DNA from: Isoetes taiwanensis
Taxonomy: Eukaryota; Streptophyta; Lycopodiopsida; Isoetales; Isoetaceae
DNA length: 64,000 nucleotides
NCBI GenBank assembly: GCA_021234155.1
Contig: JAJEKV010000210.1
Span: forward strand, 655,501 to 719,500
Direction of reading: 5' to 3'
How positions within the stretch are numbered: the stretch's first letter is position 1; each line of letters begins with the position of its first letter. The position numbers were made by a program, and so were the translations under genes. The notes beneath the pieces were generated by a model. It was given only the letters and a program-made list of their open reading frames with translations. It was not told the DNA's origin and ran no database searches. Of this stretch, positions 1-12,589 are shown piece by piece.

Positions 1-2156
1 AAAAAAGCAATGCATATAGATGACAATTTTTATAAGATGGTGTTTTTTTCTAGAGGCAACTATATTTGCCCACCACCTTGGACACCTTCTGATGTAGATG
101 ACGAAGCCTTGTCTATAAGTTTGAAGCCATGGCTAGAAGCACTTATGCATACAATGGATTTGCATGATTTTATTGCTATTAGTACCATATCTAATTAAGT
201 AGATGACTTTGCCATTGTTGTTTGTGGAGACGATTATGGGCTAGATAACGTCCTTTGATGAGGCGTTATGGCCCAAAAGAAATGGCTGAGGTGGTTATGT
301 GGCCAGGAAATACCTCGGCCTTACAGTACGACTGAGCATTTTATGGCCACTTGGCTGCCGGGCCATTTCTGATGGACCATAATGCCAAGCCAGAGGATGT
401 TATCGGCCTTAACATTCTAGACCATGATGGTGGATCATCGATTGGCATTTCCTTGGGGTTCAAGTTGACACACGGCATTCTTAGAGCTCAAAAATGTGTG
501 TTCGAAAAAATCTTCTTCTTTAGCTATGACAGCTATTGCCTGGTGATGGCATGCTAATGGCAATATCTTTCCTGCAAATATAACCAGCTCGATTGATAAC
601 ATAGGAACAAGGTAAGAAGCAATGGATTGAGGTCGGTGCAAGGTGAAACTGCAAAAATGCATCAGATGTTGAGAATCAAGAAAACAGATAGATAGATATT
701 GATCAAAGAAGAATAAGTACAGTGTGTTAGATGTGAGGCGGGAAAATGAAGAACACGAAGAGAATTGCAGATGCTTGCGAAAACTCAAAGATACTATTCT
801 TACTTATACGTGAGATGGCTAGGTCTAAAACTGGAATGAATGTTGTAACAACAAAAGTTGGTGGGTGATGTATTCATGTATGTTCGTGGATTCGCACTGA
901 CACTGAAACGTGTCTATTGATCATCAACATAAGACTGATAAGAATGGAAGAGTATTGCTAGAATCGATGCGTGGTATTATTAAACAAAAATAGCAAATAC
1001 AAAGTTTTACAAATTGTTTGGTTCAGTCCCAGAACTCTACTACACAGTGACTATGCATCTTTCAAATACCAAATATAACCACATTCACACAACACAAATG
1101 CTTGTATATCTTAAAGATCTTATATGAGAAATTCGATATAAAAATGAGGTTATTCTAGAACTAACTACCTGCTTGGAGCGATTAGCTTCGGTCTACTGCG
1201 ATGGTGTGGAGCTAAGAAAATTACTGATCTTGGAACCTGGTTCATTGACAGCTAGTGGAATCTGGCCCGTACTCCAGGTCTACAATAAAGATAGCACACC
1301 AAACGCACCAAACTGATTCTGATTTGTCCTTGCTCTGTGACGTTTCTTTGATAACTCTATCATGACGCTCACTGTGTGACGTCGTGTATGACTAATATCA
1401 CAATGGTACGATGCTAGAATTATTGTTATATTTGCATTGTTTTTTGCAAAAGTTCCAGGATCTATGGTTGGAACAAAATTTTATGGTGCCCAAAACCTCC
1501 CGATTTTGCATGTACTTGAGCAATGTAAAGTGGTGGGGGCAGGACCCATCTGGGTGTGTTGTAAAGTGTCACATGTCCGATAGGACGCTGCCTTGTGGCG
1601 TGACGTTAAAATCTCTTCTTCTTCTTCTTCTTCTTAAACGATCCATATACAGTTCTTGAGATGGAGACAGTGCCCATGAGAGCGCGGAGGCACTATTGAC
1701 ATCTCAAGAATGTTCAGTCTGGGTCTAGAATGCAAGGTAAATGAGCAGAATGTGCAGTAAATTTAGTCCAGATAATTAAGTAAGAGATCAGTGAGCGAAA
1801 CTTGCTACAATTTAGGCTTTAAAGATGCAAGGTGAGACTGCAGAAATGCATCAGATGTTGAGAATCAAGAAAGCAGATAGATATATATTGATCAAAGAAG
1901 AACAAGTACAGTGTGCCAGCTGTGATGCGGTTCTGGCTCTGTTTTTACAATGCATTATCATAGTGGATTCAGGCTTTACCCTAGCACTTAGATGGATGTC
2001 CAAGCTCAGTTGTGGCGATGCTAGGCCTGGAAGGCAAATGATACAAAGCATCAAAGCAGTTATCATCTAGTTGAAGCAAACGAGTTATCATCTGGTTGAA
2101 GCAAAGATTCAGTCTGTAACAAACAAATAACAAGATGTTGCTTCATGATTCAGATG
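1..2156. other. Unassigned flank left of the CACTA element
   Basis: No recognisable gene. Short reading frames here (for example one of 62 codons from position 10) match no family I know and lack splice or codon context. It holds a CTT trinucleotide run near 1616-1634 and one dispersed direct repeat pair, listed separately. It is the DNA into which the large CACTA element inserted. Confidence 0.6.
638..1917 (+). repeat. Dispersed 91-bp direct repeat pair
   Basis: Positions 638-728 and 1827-1917 are near-identical direct repeats about 1.2 kb apart, with only a handful of substitutions. The intervening DNA is not repeated. This could be a local duplication or two fragments of one repeat family; no coding potential is shared. 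Confidence 0.75.
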
Positions 2157-2170
2157 AATCACTACAAGAG
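2157..2170. repeat. Left target duplication and terminal inverted repeat of the large CACTA element
   Basis: Target duplication AAT at 2157-2159 followed by CACTACAAGAG from 2160. The match with the right end is perfect for 11 bp and then degenerates. Confidence 0.82.
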
Positions 2171-2189
2171 TATAGCCATTTTTCATCAC

Positions 2190-2690
2190 TTTAATATCAC
2201 CTAAATCTTTAAAAAATATCAAATGATATAATTAATGATATTCAAAGTACTACCAATGACGAGATTCTATCATCTATACCATCATCAGCATCGTCATAAA
2301 TATAGTCAACAATTATATCAGTACTAATTAATGACAATATATGTGTTACTAATAGCACCATGAATAATATCACATATTACATCACCTTTACCATCATTTA
2401 TTACTCGAATGGTGTTAATGACAGTATAAGTGTTAGAACTTATGCCAGTTACAATATCACCTATAGTCTCATTTATACTATCATATACTGGCAATGTTAT
2501 ATCAATAATAACATATGACGGTATATGTGTTGATAATAACATCATGGATAATATCACGATTTACATCACTCTTACTATCAATGCTTGTTGTAATTTTGGT
2601 AATGATAATATAGGCGTTAATGCTTATGACAATTCTAAAACCATTTTTCAAACCCCAAAGTACAAAATAATAATAATAGAATAAGAAAAC
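2190..2690. repeat. Left subterminal degenerate repeats of the CACTA element
   Basis: AT-rich DNA with recurring short motifs of the type ATCAC, TATCACC and ATATCA, spaced irregularly. The same vocabulary recurs as its reverse complement (GTGAT, GATG) near the right end. CACTA transposases bind subterminal repeats of this kind; that role is inferred from position. Confidence 0.6.
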
Positions 2691-2706
2691 AGTTTCTATT
2701 AGAGCA

Positions 2707-2725
2707 CAACTTCATCTCTAATATC
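2707..2725. repeat. Target-site duplication of the L1 LINE (left copy)
   Basis: 19-bp sequence CAACTTCATCTCTAATATC, repeated perfectly at 15137-15155 just beyond the LINE 5' end. Such long duplications are typical of target-primed reverse transcription. Confidence 0.93.
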
Positions 2726-2939
2726 TTTTTTTTTTTTTTTGATTGAAGGCGTATATATATATTAATTATAATTTATGGTGTTACAAAAAGGTACTTTTTA
2801 TAGGGAAGTGTAACCCCAAAAAAACTCCTAGAAAGGAGATAGAGTAAGGTAATAAAATACTTGAAGCTCAAATATGGGATATATAAAACTGTCAATTGAG
2901 ATATAGCAGACTGTCTAAAAATGAGATCTAAGGTTCTGA

Positions 2940-4043
2940 TTAGTCGATTTTCTTCCTCTGCCCCTGACCATGATTGTAAGTGTGCAGAATGCACATAAGC
3001 CAACAGTTACATAGACACGGCTCCTCGTGTTTGTAGAGATCTGGTGGCCCGAATACCTTAAGCCATCGCTGATTAACCACCGGATCCATCTTCTTCCATT
3101 TAAGCTTACGCACCAGCACAAAGATAATACCTGTAATAGCCACAAATAGATTGTAAGATTCATAGGAAATCTTATACCAAGCTTTAAATAGCAGCATTGA
3201 TCCATTTGATGTCGTATTCAATCTGTTTGATAACCGCTTCTGGGTGAGTGATTTCACAATTAAAAATGAAATTATTTCTGCCCTTCCAGATCCTCCACAA
3301 GAGGATGTACAGCCTCTAGTCCTTGGGGAGATCCGGCATGAAGAAGTCAACATAAGCCATGGAATTCAGGTCATAGCCGAAAATCATGGAGGCAAGCTCC
3401 AGAATCCATTCTGACCAAATGCAAGATCTAAACAAATGCTCCTCATCCTCCTTGTGGCCAAGACATCTGGGGCAGACATCTGAGTCAGCCATATGAAGTC
3501 TGTGTCTTTTATCATTGGTTGCTAAGGCTTTATGCCAAAGCTGCCAAATAAAAGATTTTACCTTCGGGGGGATAGGACTAGACCACAAGAATTTTAAATT
3601 TCTTATGCATCTTTCTTCCCCTAACTGCCATTTGATGTGGATAGAAATCTTTTGATCCCTCATCAAATAGATAGATAGATAGTAGTTTTAACGTCACGCA
3701 GAATTAACTGTAAACTCCCCTGAGCCATTTTGAGTCCAATTAAGATTGTCTTCAGACCATGTTCCCCTAGTCATAGCAGTACAGATGTTGTTATAAAGCA
3801 TTTCAGTATTGGCATCCTCTCCAGCCAAAACAGAATTCCTGAAGGGGATGATTCCCTGATCGTCAAACAAATCACTGATATAATTTAGACCTTTGCTGCT
3901 CCAAAGTCTGGCCTGCTCGGGGAAATGACAAGCTAAACAGAGGGAGGAATCATTAGTAAGCAAGGCAGGGTTCCAAAAGATCGATTGGTCCATGGAGAGC
4001 CCCTCCTTCCATGAGAACATGCCTTTAACCAGATTCCAAGCTC
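2940..4043 (-). pseudogene. L1 ORF2 distal part: RNase-less C-terminal region with zinc finger
   Basis: The sense strand encodes the segment after the reverse transcriptase. It starts at the insertion point (IRAWNLVKGMFSW), then shows a region with SIFWNPALL, then the zf-RVT-like block PIPPKVKSFIWQLWHKAL followed by CPRCLGHKEDEEHLF, where two Cys, a His and a further Cys match the zinc-binding reverse-transcriptase C-terminus of plant L1 elements. A stop after GEFTVNSA near 3694, next to a GATA microsatellite at 3668-3682, and later frame changes break it. It continues ORF2 of the same LINE across the 4048-9778 insert. Confidence 0.85.
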
Positions 4044-4354
4044 TAATAAGCACAATTTCATTATATATGGACTTTGTGTAAGTCCATTTAGATCCCAAAT
4101 TGCCATAACAACTAGAAAATACACTGTACTACGTAAAATAAAATGGTGTAGAATAGTATTAAGAATTAAAATTGTCCATAAAATTTATGATTTTAAAATG
4201 TCCACATATAGGAATTGATATTTAAATTATGTGCCAACCTAACTACTGGGTTCCATGCTGTGGCAAGTTACAATAACAAAACCATATACATGGGACAACA
4301 CTAGGGCCTCAATTGGGTGGGCGCCCAATTTGTGGGGACCTTTCTCCTCATCAG

Positions 4355-4466
4355 TAGACACGCTCTTTTCCACATGTATTGACAACATCTTTCACCTAGT
4401 CCATTACCTGTAGACACACTCTTTTCCACATGTATTGACAACATCTTTCACCTAGTCCATTACCTG
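4355..4466 (+). repeat. 56-bp tandem duplication
   Basis: Two adjacent units, 4355-4410 and 4411-4466, differ at about one base. They lie in the left part of the 5.7-kb element. No coding role is visible. Confidence 0.9.
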
Positions 4467-4621
4467 TCGGAACTCATCTAAACCCTTTTGACTTGTTTAG
4501 ATTTAGTGACTTCACCACCCTCTAGTTACAATGCTCATTCAGATCCTTGGCCACAAGATGCTCAAACTTGCCATTTACAAATATGAGTCCTGGACCATCA
4601 GGATGCACTAAATGGAGCCTT

Positions 4622-5180
4622 TCTTCTTTCTAAAATTATCAAACTGCATTGAACTTGCTAGCAGTTTACTTTGTCCATGCCATATCCAACTCTGCATGTG
4701 AAGATAAGTGCAGATAAGCATGGTAAGACAATTTATTTAAGTGCGATGATTCCAAGTGAAGTAGAAAATTTGCATGAAACATCATGTAAGGTTTAGTTTT
4801 TTTCACCACACACCACCAGCTCAGCCTTGTGCAAGTGCATAGAACATTAAGTCAATGTACCTTTGATAAACACACGTCAAATTGGGCGCCCGTCCAATTT
4901 AGATGCATGACAAAACAGATATGAATATAGAAACTTGGTTTTGCTGCTTCACGAGCTTAGACCATCCCAATGTTTTAAATGGAATTTTGCTTCTTTCTAT
5001 GATTATCAAATTGCACTGCATTTGCTAGCAATTTGCTCTTTCCATGCCATCTCCAACCCTGCATGTGAAGATAAGTGCAGATAAGTATGGTAAGACAGTT
5101 TATTCATGCAAGTGTGGTGATTCCAAGTAGAAGAGAAAACTTGCATGAAACATCAAGTTTTGTAAGGCCTAGTTTTTCTT
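4622..5180 (+). repeat. 185-bp repeat pair in the 5.7-kb element
   Basis: The segment at 4622-4800 recurs at 4991-5180 in direct orientation with about 85 percent identity by eye. Both copies are followed by the GGGCGCCCGCCC-type motif, so motif and repeat were duplicated together. Confidence 0.8.
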
Positions 5181-5309
5181 TGCCACGCATCAAATTGGGC
5201 GCCCGCCCAATTTGGATGCCTAATGCAAGAGAAAACTTGCATAAAATATCAAGTTAACTTTGGGTTACCTTTGAGAGACACACACCAAATTGGGCGCCCG
5301 CCCAATTTG

Positions 5310-7480
5310 GATGCATAGGAGACACAGCAGATATAACACATAAATATGGCTTTGCCGCTTGCTAAGTTGGATATGGCTTTCAACTATATTGGGTACATGT
5401 TACGAGTAGAGATGAGTTGCATGGGAATGTAAGCCCAGAAGGGGGAGGAAATCGGGCAGTGAGGAGAGAAAGGTATGAAAGATGTGAACAGTCTAGGGAA
5501 GATCCAATGGATGTAGAAGCAATCTGGGCACTTGCATGGAGGAGATGAGAACAAACAATAGGGTGAGGTGAAGAAAGGGTTTATTGGGTTTGTATTTAAC
5601 CTAGCTTAACTCTTACATTGCACTATGGTAGCTTCTAATAAAGGTTTTCAGTAAGGCACATGCTAAGAATATAAAAATTGGGTTCGTATCTAATCTATCT
5701 TAACTCCTAAATTGCACTAAAGGCACATGCTAAGAATAACATCACGAGAATAGCTTACCATTGTTGGCATGAGCTGAGAGCGTAAAGAAGAAGCCCAATG
5801 GAGACTAGAAGCCAAATAGAAGCGAGGAGCATAACGGAGCCGACATTAGAGTTGGAAGAAGGCGCTGCCTCTGAAGACATTGGAGGCGCTGCTAAGTTAT
5901 AAGCTACCTCTTAGCTCATTTAAATATTATTAAAGTCCCCCCTCCCCACAAGAGCCAGCTCATTTTAAATTTTAAAATTTCCGTCCCACTGTTTGAATTT
6001 TGAATTTCCCCAAAGTATATTTAAGCCAATATTCACTTTCCATATATTATTGGTGGCACCTACAAGCATTCTCTAAGCGCTGAAGATTTATCTCTCTCAT
6101 TCAACAAAGCGTTTAGCGTTCTTATTGCCTACAAGCATATTCTAAGCGTTGAAGATCCATCTACCCCTAAGCGCCGAAGATCTCTATTTATGGAGATATT
6201 AGTTGTTTGAAACACGGATCATATCTTTTGGATCCCAAGACTCTTATGGCGCCTTGGCTAGGTTAGTTCATTTGACTTTGTAAGATTAGTTTCATATGGA
6301 CTCATGATGGAGATATTAGTTGTTTTTGAACACGGAGCATATCTTTTGGATCCCAAGACTCTTATGGCGCCTTTGTTAGATTAGTTCATTTGACTTTGTA
6401 AGATTAGTTTCGTATGGATTCGTGCTTATCGTTATGTTGGTTTTTGCTATTTGAGTGTAACCTTATTGCTAAGTGTAACCTTTTTTATTTTTTTTTTTAA
6501 GTTTTAACTATTGTTAAACCATTGAATTATCATGTATAACCAATGGATACACCAAAATGTGCAAATACATGCACATATCAGTGGTTCCATGGAGATGTCA
6601 TTTAACTGGGTAAACCGAATTAACCCGAAGCGATTTTGGGAAGAAGTCGGGCGATGGTTAAATTGGGTATACCGCAAATCAAGAATTCAGCATCGTGGTA
6701 GCAAAATTCGGAGATTTGGAATTGGGAGAATTTGAATTTGGAGATTTGGAATTTGAATTTGGGGATGGAGATGGAACAGGGAAATTGGATACACGGCCAC
6801 GTAAGAAGAGGGCCGGAAAGCGTGAGATTTGGAATTAGCGGAACCGGAATTGGCCGGATTTGTGCTTTGAGTTGAAGATGGCGTAAGAGCACATTTGCAT
6901 ATGCATTGCCCCTGCCGCCCATGTATCCCCGCCGGAATCAGATATGTCCTATTCTCGCTTCCCATGCTTCTCGCAAATGTGGCCGAATTTTATTGCCAAG
7001 CTTAGCAGGCAGGAAAATAGAGAAACCAGAGAAAGAAATCCGCAATAGAACCCAGATGCAAGAGATCGCAAACCTTCGAACCTGTGTGTAATTTTTCCCT
7101 GCACAAAAACCAGAACGAACCCAGCCAATTCAATGACTTCGCCGCACACCACTTGCAGTTCCAGGAGGACGCCTGCATGCCCGAAAATGGAAACAAACCT
7201 AATTTCTAAAAAAAAGAAGGGAAAAATCATATAACGGCCATTCCAAACCATTGAAAAAAAAAAACCAAATCCAAACCATTGCCCAAAATCTTATAAACAT
7301 CTACAGCAAACCTTATGAGTAGTATTTTTTGTGTCTTCACTATTGGGTAGTACTTTTTGTGTCCTTTAGCACCTTACATTATGGTACTCTTTTTGTAGCC
7401 CATTATGGTACTCTTTTTTTAGTCCCAACAGGTTGATCCTTGTAGCAATTTCAGCATCTAATGTACATTTAGCACATTTG
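5310..7480. other. Interior of the 5.7-kb element, no gene recognised
   Basis: Short open frames only. It contains a two-unit tandem repeat (listed) and a run of GAATTTGGAGATTTGG-like sequence near 6710-6765. I see no transposase motifs and no splice-consistent gene. Confidence 0.55.
6191..6423 (+). repeat. 117-bp tandem duplication
   Basis: Units 6191-6307 and 6308-6423 share the phrase ggatcccaagactcttatgg and flanks with few differences. It is located centrally in the 5.7-kb element. Confidence 0.85.
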
Positions 7481-7486
7481 TGTGGC

Positions 7487-7935
7487 TAAGATAGTACATT
7501 CTAAAGCCCAACTTAGCTAGTTGAGATGTATCTAGGTACCAATATTGTGCTCCAATATTTGTCTCTATGCTCAAATATTACACAAATATTTGTCTGGTGG
7601 ACATGTAATTCAGAATAAAATTGGTGGGCCCAATTTTAGATGGATAGCCCAACTTATTTGGTTGAGATGTAAGATAGTACATTCTAAAGCCCAACTTAGC
7701 TAGTTGAGATGTATCTAGGCCCAATATTGTGCTCCAATATTTGTCTCCGTGCTCAAATATTACACAAATATTTGTCTGGTGGACATGTAATTCTGTAACA
7801 AAATTGGGCGGGCGCCCAATTTCGTGGATAGCCCAACTTAGCTGGTTGAGTGAGATGTACCTAGGCTCAATATTTGTCTGGTGGAGATTTAAGTGTTCAG
7901 AGCTTAAATTGGGCTGCCCAATTTCGTGGATAAGA
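7487..7935 (+). repeat. 183-bp tandem duplication with a partial third unit
   Basis: Units start at 7487 and 7670 and share a block beginning taagatagtacattctaaag. A third partial copy of the end of the unit (tagcccaactta, then caatatttgtctggtgga) covers about 7829-7935. Two of the GGGCGGGCGCCC-type motifs lie in or beside these units. Confidence 0.85.
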
Positions 7936-8089
7936 CCGCTCAAACAGTAAAAATGATGTCTAGATGAGATGTAAGTAGTAAGTACATAGTAAAATTAGAC
8001 CAAGGCTCACTTCGTGATAAGATCTCGCCGGATAGATGAGATGTACATACTAAAGCTACAAAATTGGGCGGGCGCCCAATTTGGTGCTT

Positions 8090-9770
8090 AAGTCTGCAAT
8101 CTGAATGGTATGTTTTAGCACATACACTTGTATATTAGGTGGATAAGTAGCTTCTCGTTTTCTCTGAAAATGAAGTAGAAAAAAAATATAAATAAAGGAA
8201 TAGAGATGTGTAGTTCATTATAATACCTAGTACTGCTAGACCCATCCCAGTTTGTAAGCCTGTGAGTTTGCGTAGTTTTGGAGTTGTTATGCCCCTTTAG
8301 CTAGTGTCTTGTAAGAGAGACAAATGACACGGCAATAGAACAATAGATTAGTATACCCATTTTATATAATATAGTTACAAGCGCGATTCGTGTCGCTATT
8401 CTTGAAAGCATAGAAATGAGTACCTAAATCCATGAAAGCTTCTAGAAGATCGCTCAGAAAGCGCCCATAAAAAGAAAAAGAGCCAATAATCCCGTGGAAT
8501 TAAAGAGTTCACATTTTACGAAGATCCCGGTTTCCTTCATTCTAGCGCATTAACAAAGCCGCCATTCTGTCGCCTATCGATGTCATCAATCTGAAAATAT
8601 AAGAAAACTTGAGAAAAGATGAAGAACTCCGACTGACTTTTCAATTTCTCAGAGTATTTTTCATCATCCTAGGAGCATTAGCAGCATCCTCAGAGTATGA
8701 GCATAATATTCAACATCCTCAGATTATCAACAGGATCGTTCTGCCTGGACTCGTACGGCAATATTATGCTTCACTGATCCTACAACTCGCCAGCAGATTA
8801 CCGGTTTGGTACCACAGATTCTCATATTGGCGACACTCTGGGCATCATCGATTCGCGAAGATAACGTCTCAAATGAGGGCACCCCTCAGCCAATCTAAAT
8901 TAGGTTAGGGTTAGGGCAAATATCATTTTATATTGACATTTAATTCATTCAACCATAATTGTAATTGTAAAACATATATAATCATAAATGATATATCTAG
9001 CAATTTAGCTCCGTGGGCCATTTTGGCATACAACGCCATTTAGGGCGAGTTGGGTATTCAGGCATACATGCAACATTCTAGATCGTCGAATTGCTGCCAC
9101 GGCGGGCGATGGTTCCACCCCAGAATGTAGACCGGGGTGCCTTTCTTGTCTACAACGGTATGGATCAGGTGACAATGCCCTAACCTAATAAAGGCTTTCT
9201 TCTTTTAGTTTGAATTCCATGCTATTGATTATTATATCCTAGTGGAGATCCTAGGTGGAAATTTTCTTACCTAGAGGGTGCATGTTGATAACATGTATGC
9301 ATGTTAACTAATAATATCCATGCTAACTATGGAGGTTGTGCAGGCATGCATGACGATCATTGTGACGATGATGCATATGTGAGGAATGCATTCTCATCCA
9401 TATGGTGGCGTGATTCACATTGTAGTTACAATGTCAGTATGGCATAATATGTTGGCATCATAATGCACAATGTGCTATCTAGTAGAGAAGTATTAGTATG
9501 TCTTCCTAATACCATGCAATACCATTAATGTGTCCTACATAGCTACGAAAACTAAAGCATTCTAGTGACCGCATTGAGATAGAGAGTATCGACTATGCTT
9601 GGGCTCCGTCAAATTGGAAGAAGCTACCAAACACTATCAAGATTGTGTGCTTGTTGGCGAAGCATACGCAACGCTCGTTGGGGATGCCAGTTAGTGTTTG
9701 AAAACTGTCGTTGAAGCAAGTGCGTAAAAAAATGGTCCATAAATTCAGGTATTGTCCAAAATTAATGAAA
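8090..9770. other. Right interior of the 5.7-kb element, no gene recognised
   Basis: No recognisable coding sequence. A short TTAGGTTAGGGTTAGGG stretch sits at about 8898-8914, too short to be a telomeric array. The sequence runs to the right inverted repeat at 9778. Confidence 0.55.
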
Positions 9771-9782
9771 TTGTGCTTTAAT

Positions 9783-12589
9783 CCATTTCTTGATCAATCC
9801 TGGAATAGAATTCGGGATGGAGAAGGGAAAATAAATAGCATGGGGCAGGTTAAGGTTGAGTTTCCTCCATCCATAGGAAAGGCATTTATTAAGATAGTAT
9901 CTGATAATGATGGCAACCGGGTGTTTGATCTTGTTGTGAGCAGCCTTATAGAAGTACTTGGCTGCGAGAGCAATCCCCTGTTTCTCAATGTTGATGACCC
10001 CCAAACCCCCAATATTCCTGTTCTTGCAGTATTCATTCATAGCAACAGGGGTCCAGCATCTTCTATTTTGGCCACAAGAGATGAATCTACCTATGATACT
10101 CTGGAGTTTGGCTGATACCTTTTTGGGAGCAAGGATGACAGAGGATTGATAAACATGAGAGGAAGATATGACAAAATTGGCAATTATAGCCCTGCCCTGT
10201 TTTGAGATATACTTGGAATTCAAACTATCTACCTTTTTTTGGAACTTCTCAATAATATCTGACCAAATATCTGAGGGGCTACCTTTTAAAGCTAAAGGGA
10301 TACCCAGAATCTTAGAAGAATTAGTGGGGGGGATATACTTACAGCCCATGAGAGCAGCTGTTTGCTCTCCTTTACCTGGTCCCTTGTTACCACTTTGGAT
10401 TTAACTGGATTGATTTTGCAGCCCGAGGCGATCCCGAATTCCTCCAAAATTGTTTGAGCATTGGACAGGGATCTATTGTCCATAGAAACGAAAAGAAATG
10501 TGTCGTCTGCAAAATGCCCATTCAGAATTTGATCCATTTCCCCATTGTTTGGGAGGCTAAGACCTTGGATCATGTTAGTCCTTTTAGCCTCTTGTAGCTT
10601 GCTATGAAGGGCTTCCATGATGATAAGAAATAGAAAAGGGGCTAAGGGACAACCTTGTTTCACCCCCCTTTGCAGGGGGAAGAAGGGGCTGCATTCCCCA
10701 TTAATAAGCACAGAAGATCTAGAGTTAGCCAAAATTGCTTTAAAAAGTAAAATTACCTCATCAGAGAAGCCAAGGGCCTTACATCATTTGAATAAGAAAT
10801 TCCAGCTTACAGTGTCGAAGGCCTTTGTGATATCAAGCTTTATGAGGGCTATGTCTTGGTTGGAATCTTTGGCCCACCTCAATCCGAGGGTTGCTGTTAC
10901 CACATTGTCCAAGATAAATCTATCTTTCAAGTAAGCAGCTTGGGAGGTGCTGATGATTCTTTCAAGAACAGTTCTCAGCCTTCTGGCAATGGTACCTGAT
11001 ATGATCTTGTAAATGACATTGGTAAGAGAAATCGGCCTGTAGTCCGAGAATGTTACAGGCATATCAATCTTCGGGATAAGAGCTATCATGCTGGTGTTGA
11101 TTCTTGCATCTAAGCATTTCATATCTCTGAACTCATTTGCAAGATTGGTGAAGCAATCTCCTAAGATCGGCCAAACTTTGGTGAAGAATTCTACAGGGAG
11201 CCCATCGGGGCCTGGGCTCTTACCTTTTTCCATATCCATGGCAATATTGTAGAGTTCCCTGTTGGAAAAAGGCTTGGCTATGTTTAAATTGTCCTCAATA
11301 CTTACCTTGGCTTGAAGATTGATGAAGTTGTCCATAGTGGCCTGGGGGCAGTCCTGATTAGTACCCATGATGTTGGTAAAGTGAGTGGCTGCAGCTTGCT
11401 TAATTTGATCCTCATCTGAAATATCATTATCTCCAACCTTAATTTCAAAGATATGGTTCTTCTTCGCTCTGCCATTGGCCTTCGCAAAGAAGAACTTGGA
11501 ATTGCATCTTTCATCATTTTTTATCTCTCTAATCTTTGCCTTTAGCCTCCAGCCCTCAGCAATTCTGATTTCTTCTTTTTCAATTTCTAATCTTATGCTT
11601 TCCTTTTCCTCCTCTGATGCGTAGGGGAGTTTGTCCCTCAGATTTTGGAGGTGGGCCATCTTACTGTGGTGAATAGCTTTTCCCCAGTTCTTCAGCCAAT
11701 CTTTGATAGCTTTTGCCACTCGGATCCACCAGTACATCCAGCCTGATTTACCAGTAGGTTTGGGGAATCTGGCAATGACCTCCTGCAGCCTATCAGAGAA
11801 CTCTTCATGCTCGAGCAAATTGTTGTTCAGCTTGAAGTAGGTTTTCCTCTTTTTCCTATCAGAATTTCTGGCCATAATTCTAAGCTGCTGTGGATAGTGA
11901 TCTGAAAGAGTGTAACCTTCCAGATTAATTACTCTGCAACTTTCGTTCCACAAGTTCTCTGAAAGGTAAAATCTGTCATGTAAGCATTGGGTGGGGTCAA
12001 CCCTTTTATCAGTCCAGCTAAATGTGCCAGGCTTAGTCCTAGCAAGGTTTAGGTTGTGACTTCGAATTAGGTCGAGCCAAACTTCCTTCTCTTGCCTCAC
12101 CAGGGGTCTAAAGTTCTTGTTCTTCATGAAGCTGTTGGTCACCATGTTGTCGCCCCCAAGAATGCATTCATCAAACTCTATATTATCGAGACTGGCCTTG
12201 ACTTTTTTCCAAACGTCAATCCTTTCAGCAGAATTATTGTAAGCATAAATATTAACTAAAGCTATTTTGATACCTACAAAAGTACACATGAGAATTTGCC
12301 ATCTACCATCTCTACCATTTATCATATAAATGTCAGCAATGTCAAGACCTTTCTTCCAAGCAATCGCAATTCCTGCAGAAGAGTCGTTAGCGGGAATTGA
12401 CCAAAGACTATAGCTGGGGGGAAGAGTCCTACTAATGATGAGTTCGTGATCTAAGTCGTGGATTTTGTGTTCTTGGAGAAAAAGAATGTCAGGGTTAAGG
12501 GAAGATAGGCAAACTTTGAGTCTGTCCCTTTTGATGTTACTGTTAATGCCCTGGAGGTTCCAGGTGATACAGACAATATCCCTATTCAT
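9783..12589 (-). pseudogene. L1 ORF2: endonuclease and reverse transcriptase, nearly intact
   Basis: The start ATG at 12589 begins an apurinic-endonuclease domain (WNLQGIN, catalytic-type FLQEHKI, LGGDNMVTN, FSWTDKR, SDHYP) followed by a reverse transcriptase (SPGPDGLPVEFFTKVW, DITKAFDTVSW, QGCPLAPFLFL, catalytic HFADDTFLF near 10500). One in-frame TGA lies at about 10784 after SWNFLFK, and the same frame resumes immediately (CKALGFSDEV). A frameshift near 10345 moves to the frame reading GCKYIPPTNSSKILGIPL. The frame reaches the inserted element at 9782 and continues beyond it at 4043. Two defects over about 930 codons indicate a young copy. Confidence 0.92.

Larger units (their letters stand above)
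4311..8083. repeat. Seven copies of an AAATTGGGCG(C/G)CCGCCCAATTT-like imperfect palindrome
   Basis: Copies lie at 4311-4331, 4879-4900, 5192-5213, 5287-5308, 7801-7822, about 7908-7926 (shortened) and 8062-8083. Arms AAATTGGGC and GCCCAATTT are constant while the asymmetric core is GGGCGCCCGCCC in the three copies at 4.9-5.3 kb and the reverse complement GGGCGGGCGCCC at 7.8-8.1 kb (4311 shares this second orientation). Clustering near both sides of the element with flipped polarity suggests transposase-binding subterminal sites; this is inference. Confidence 0.8.
4048..9778. mobile_element. 5.7-kb inverted-repeat DNA element of unknown superfamily inside the LINE
   Basis: The left end reads AAGCACAATTTCATTA and the right end is its reverse complement; similarity continues imperfectly to about 24 bp. 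A 4-bp duplication TAAT flanks it (4044-4047 and 9779-9782). Deleting the element and one TAAT joins LINE ORF2 in frame as KKWIRAWNLVKG, which fix both boundaries. The interior has no transposase I can recognise. It contains several local tandem duplications and a recurrent palindrome-like motif listed separately, as in non-autonomous elements with subterminal repeats. A 4-bp duplication (or 3-bp TAA plus chance) does not assign a superfamily. Confidence 0.8.

Noticed and set aside
10-198. 62-codon plus-strand frame at the window start
   Set aside because: No recognisable domain, no splice context and isolated in repeat-rich DNA.
8898-8914. Interstitial plant telomere repeat
   Set aside because: Only about two and a half units, within chance expectation for this sequence length.
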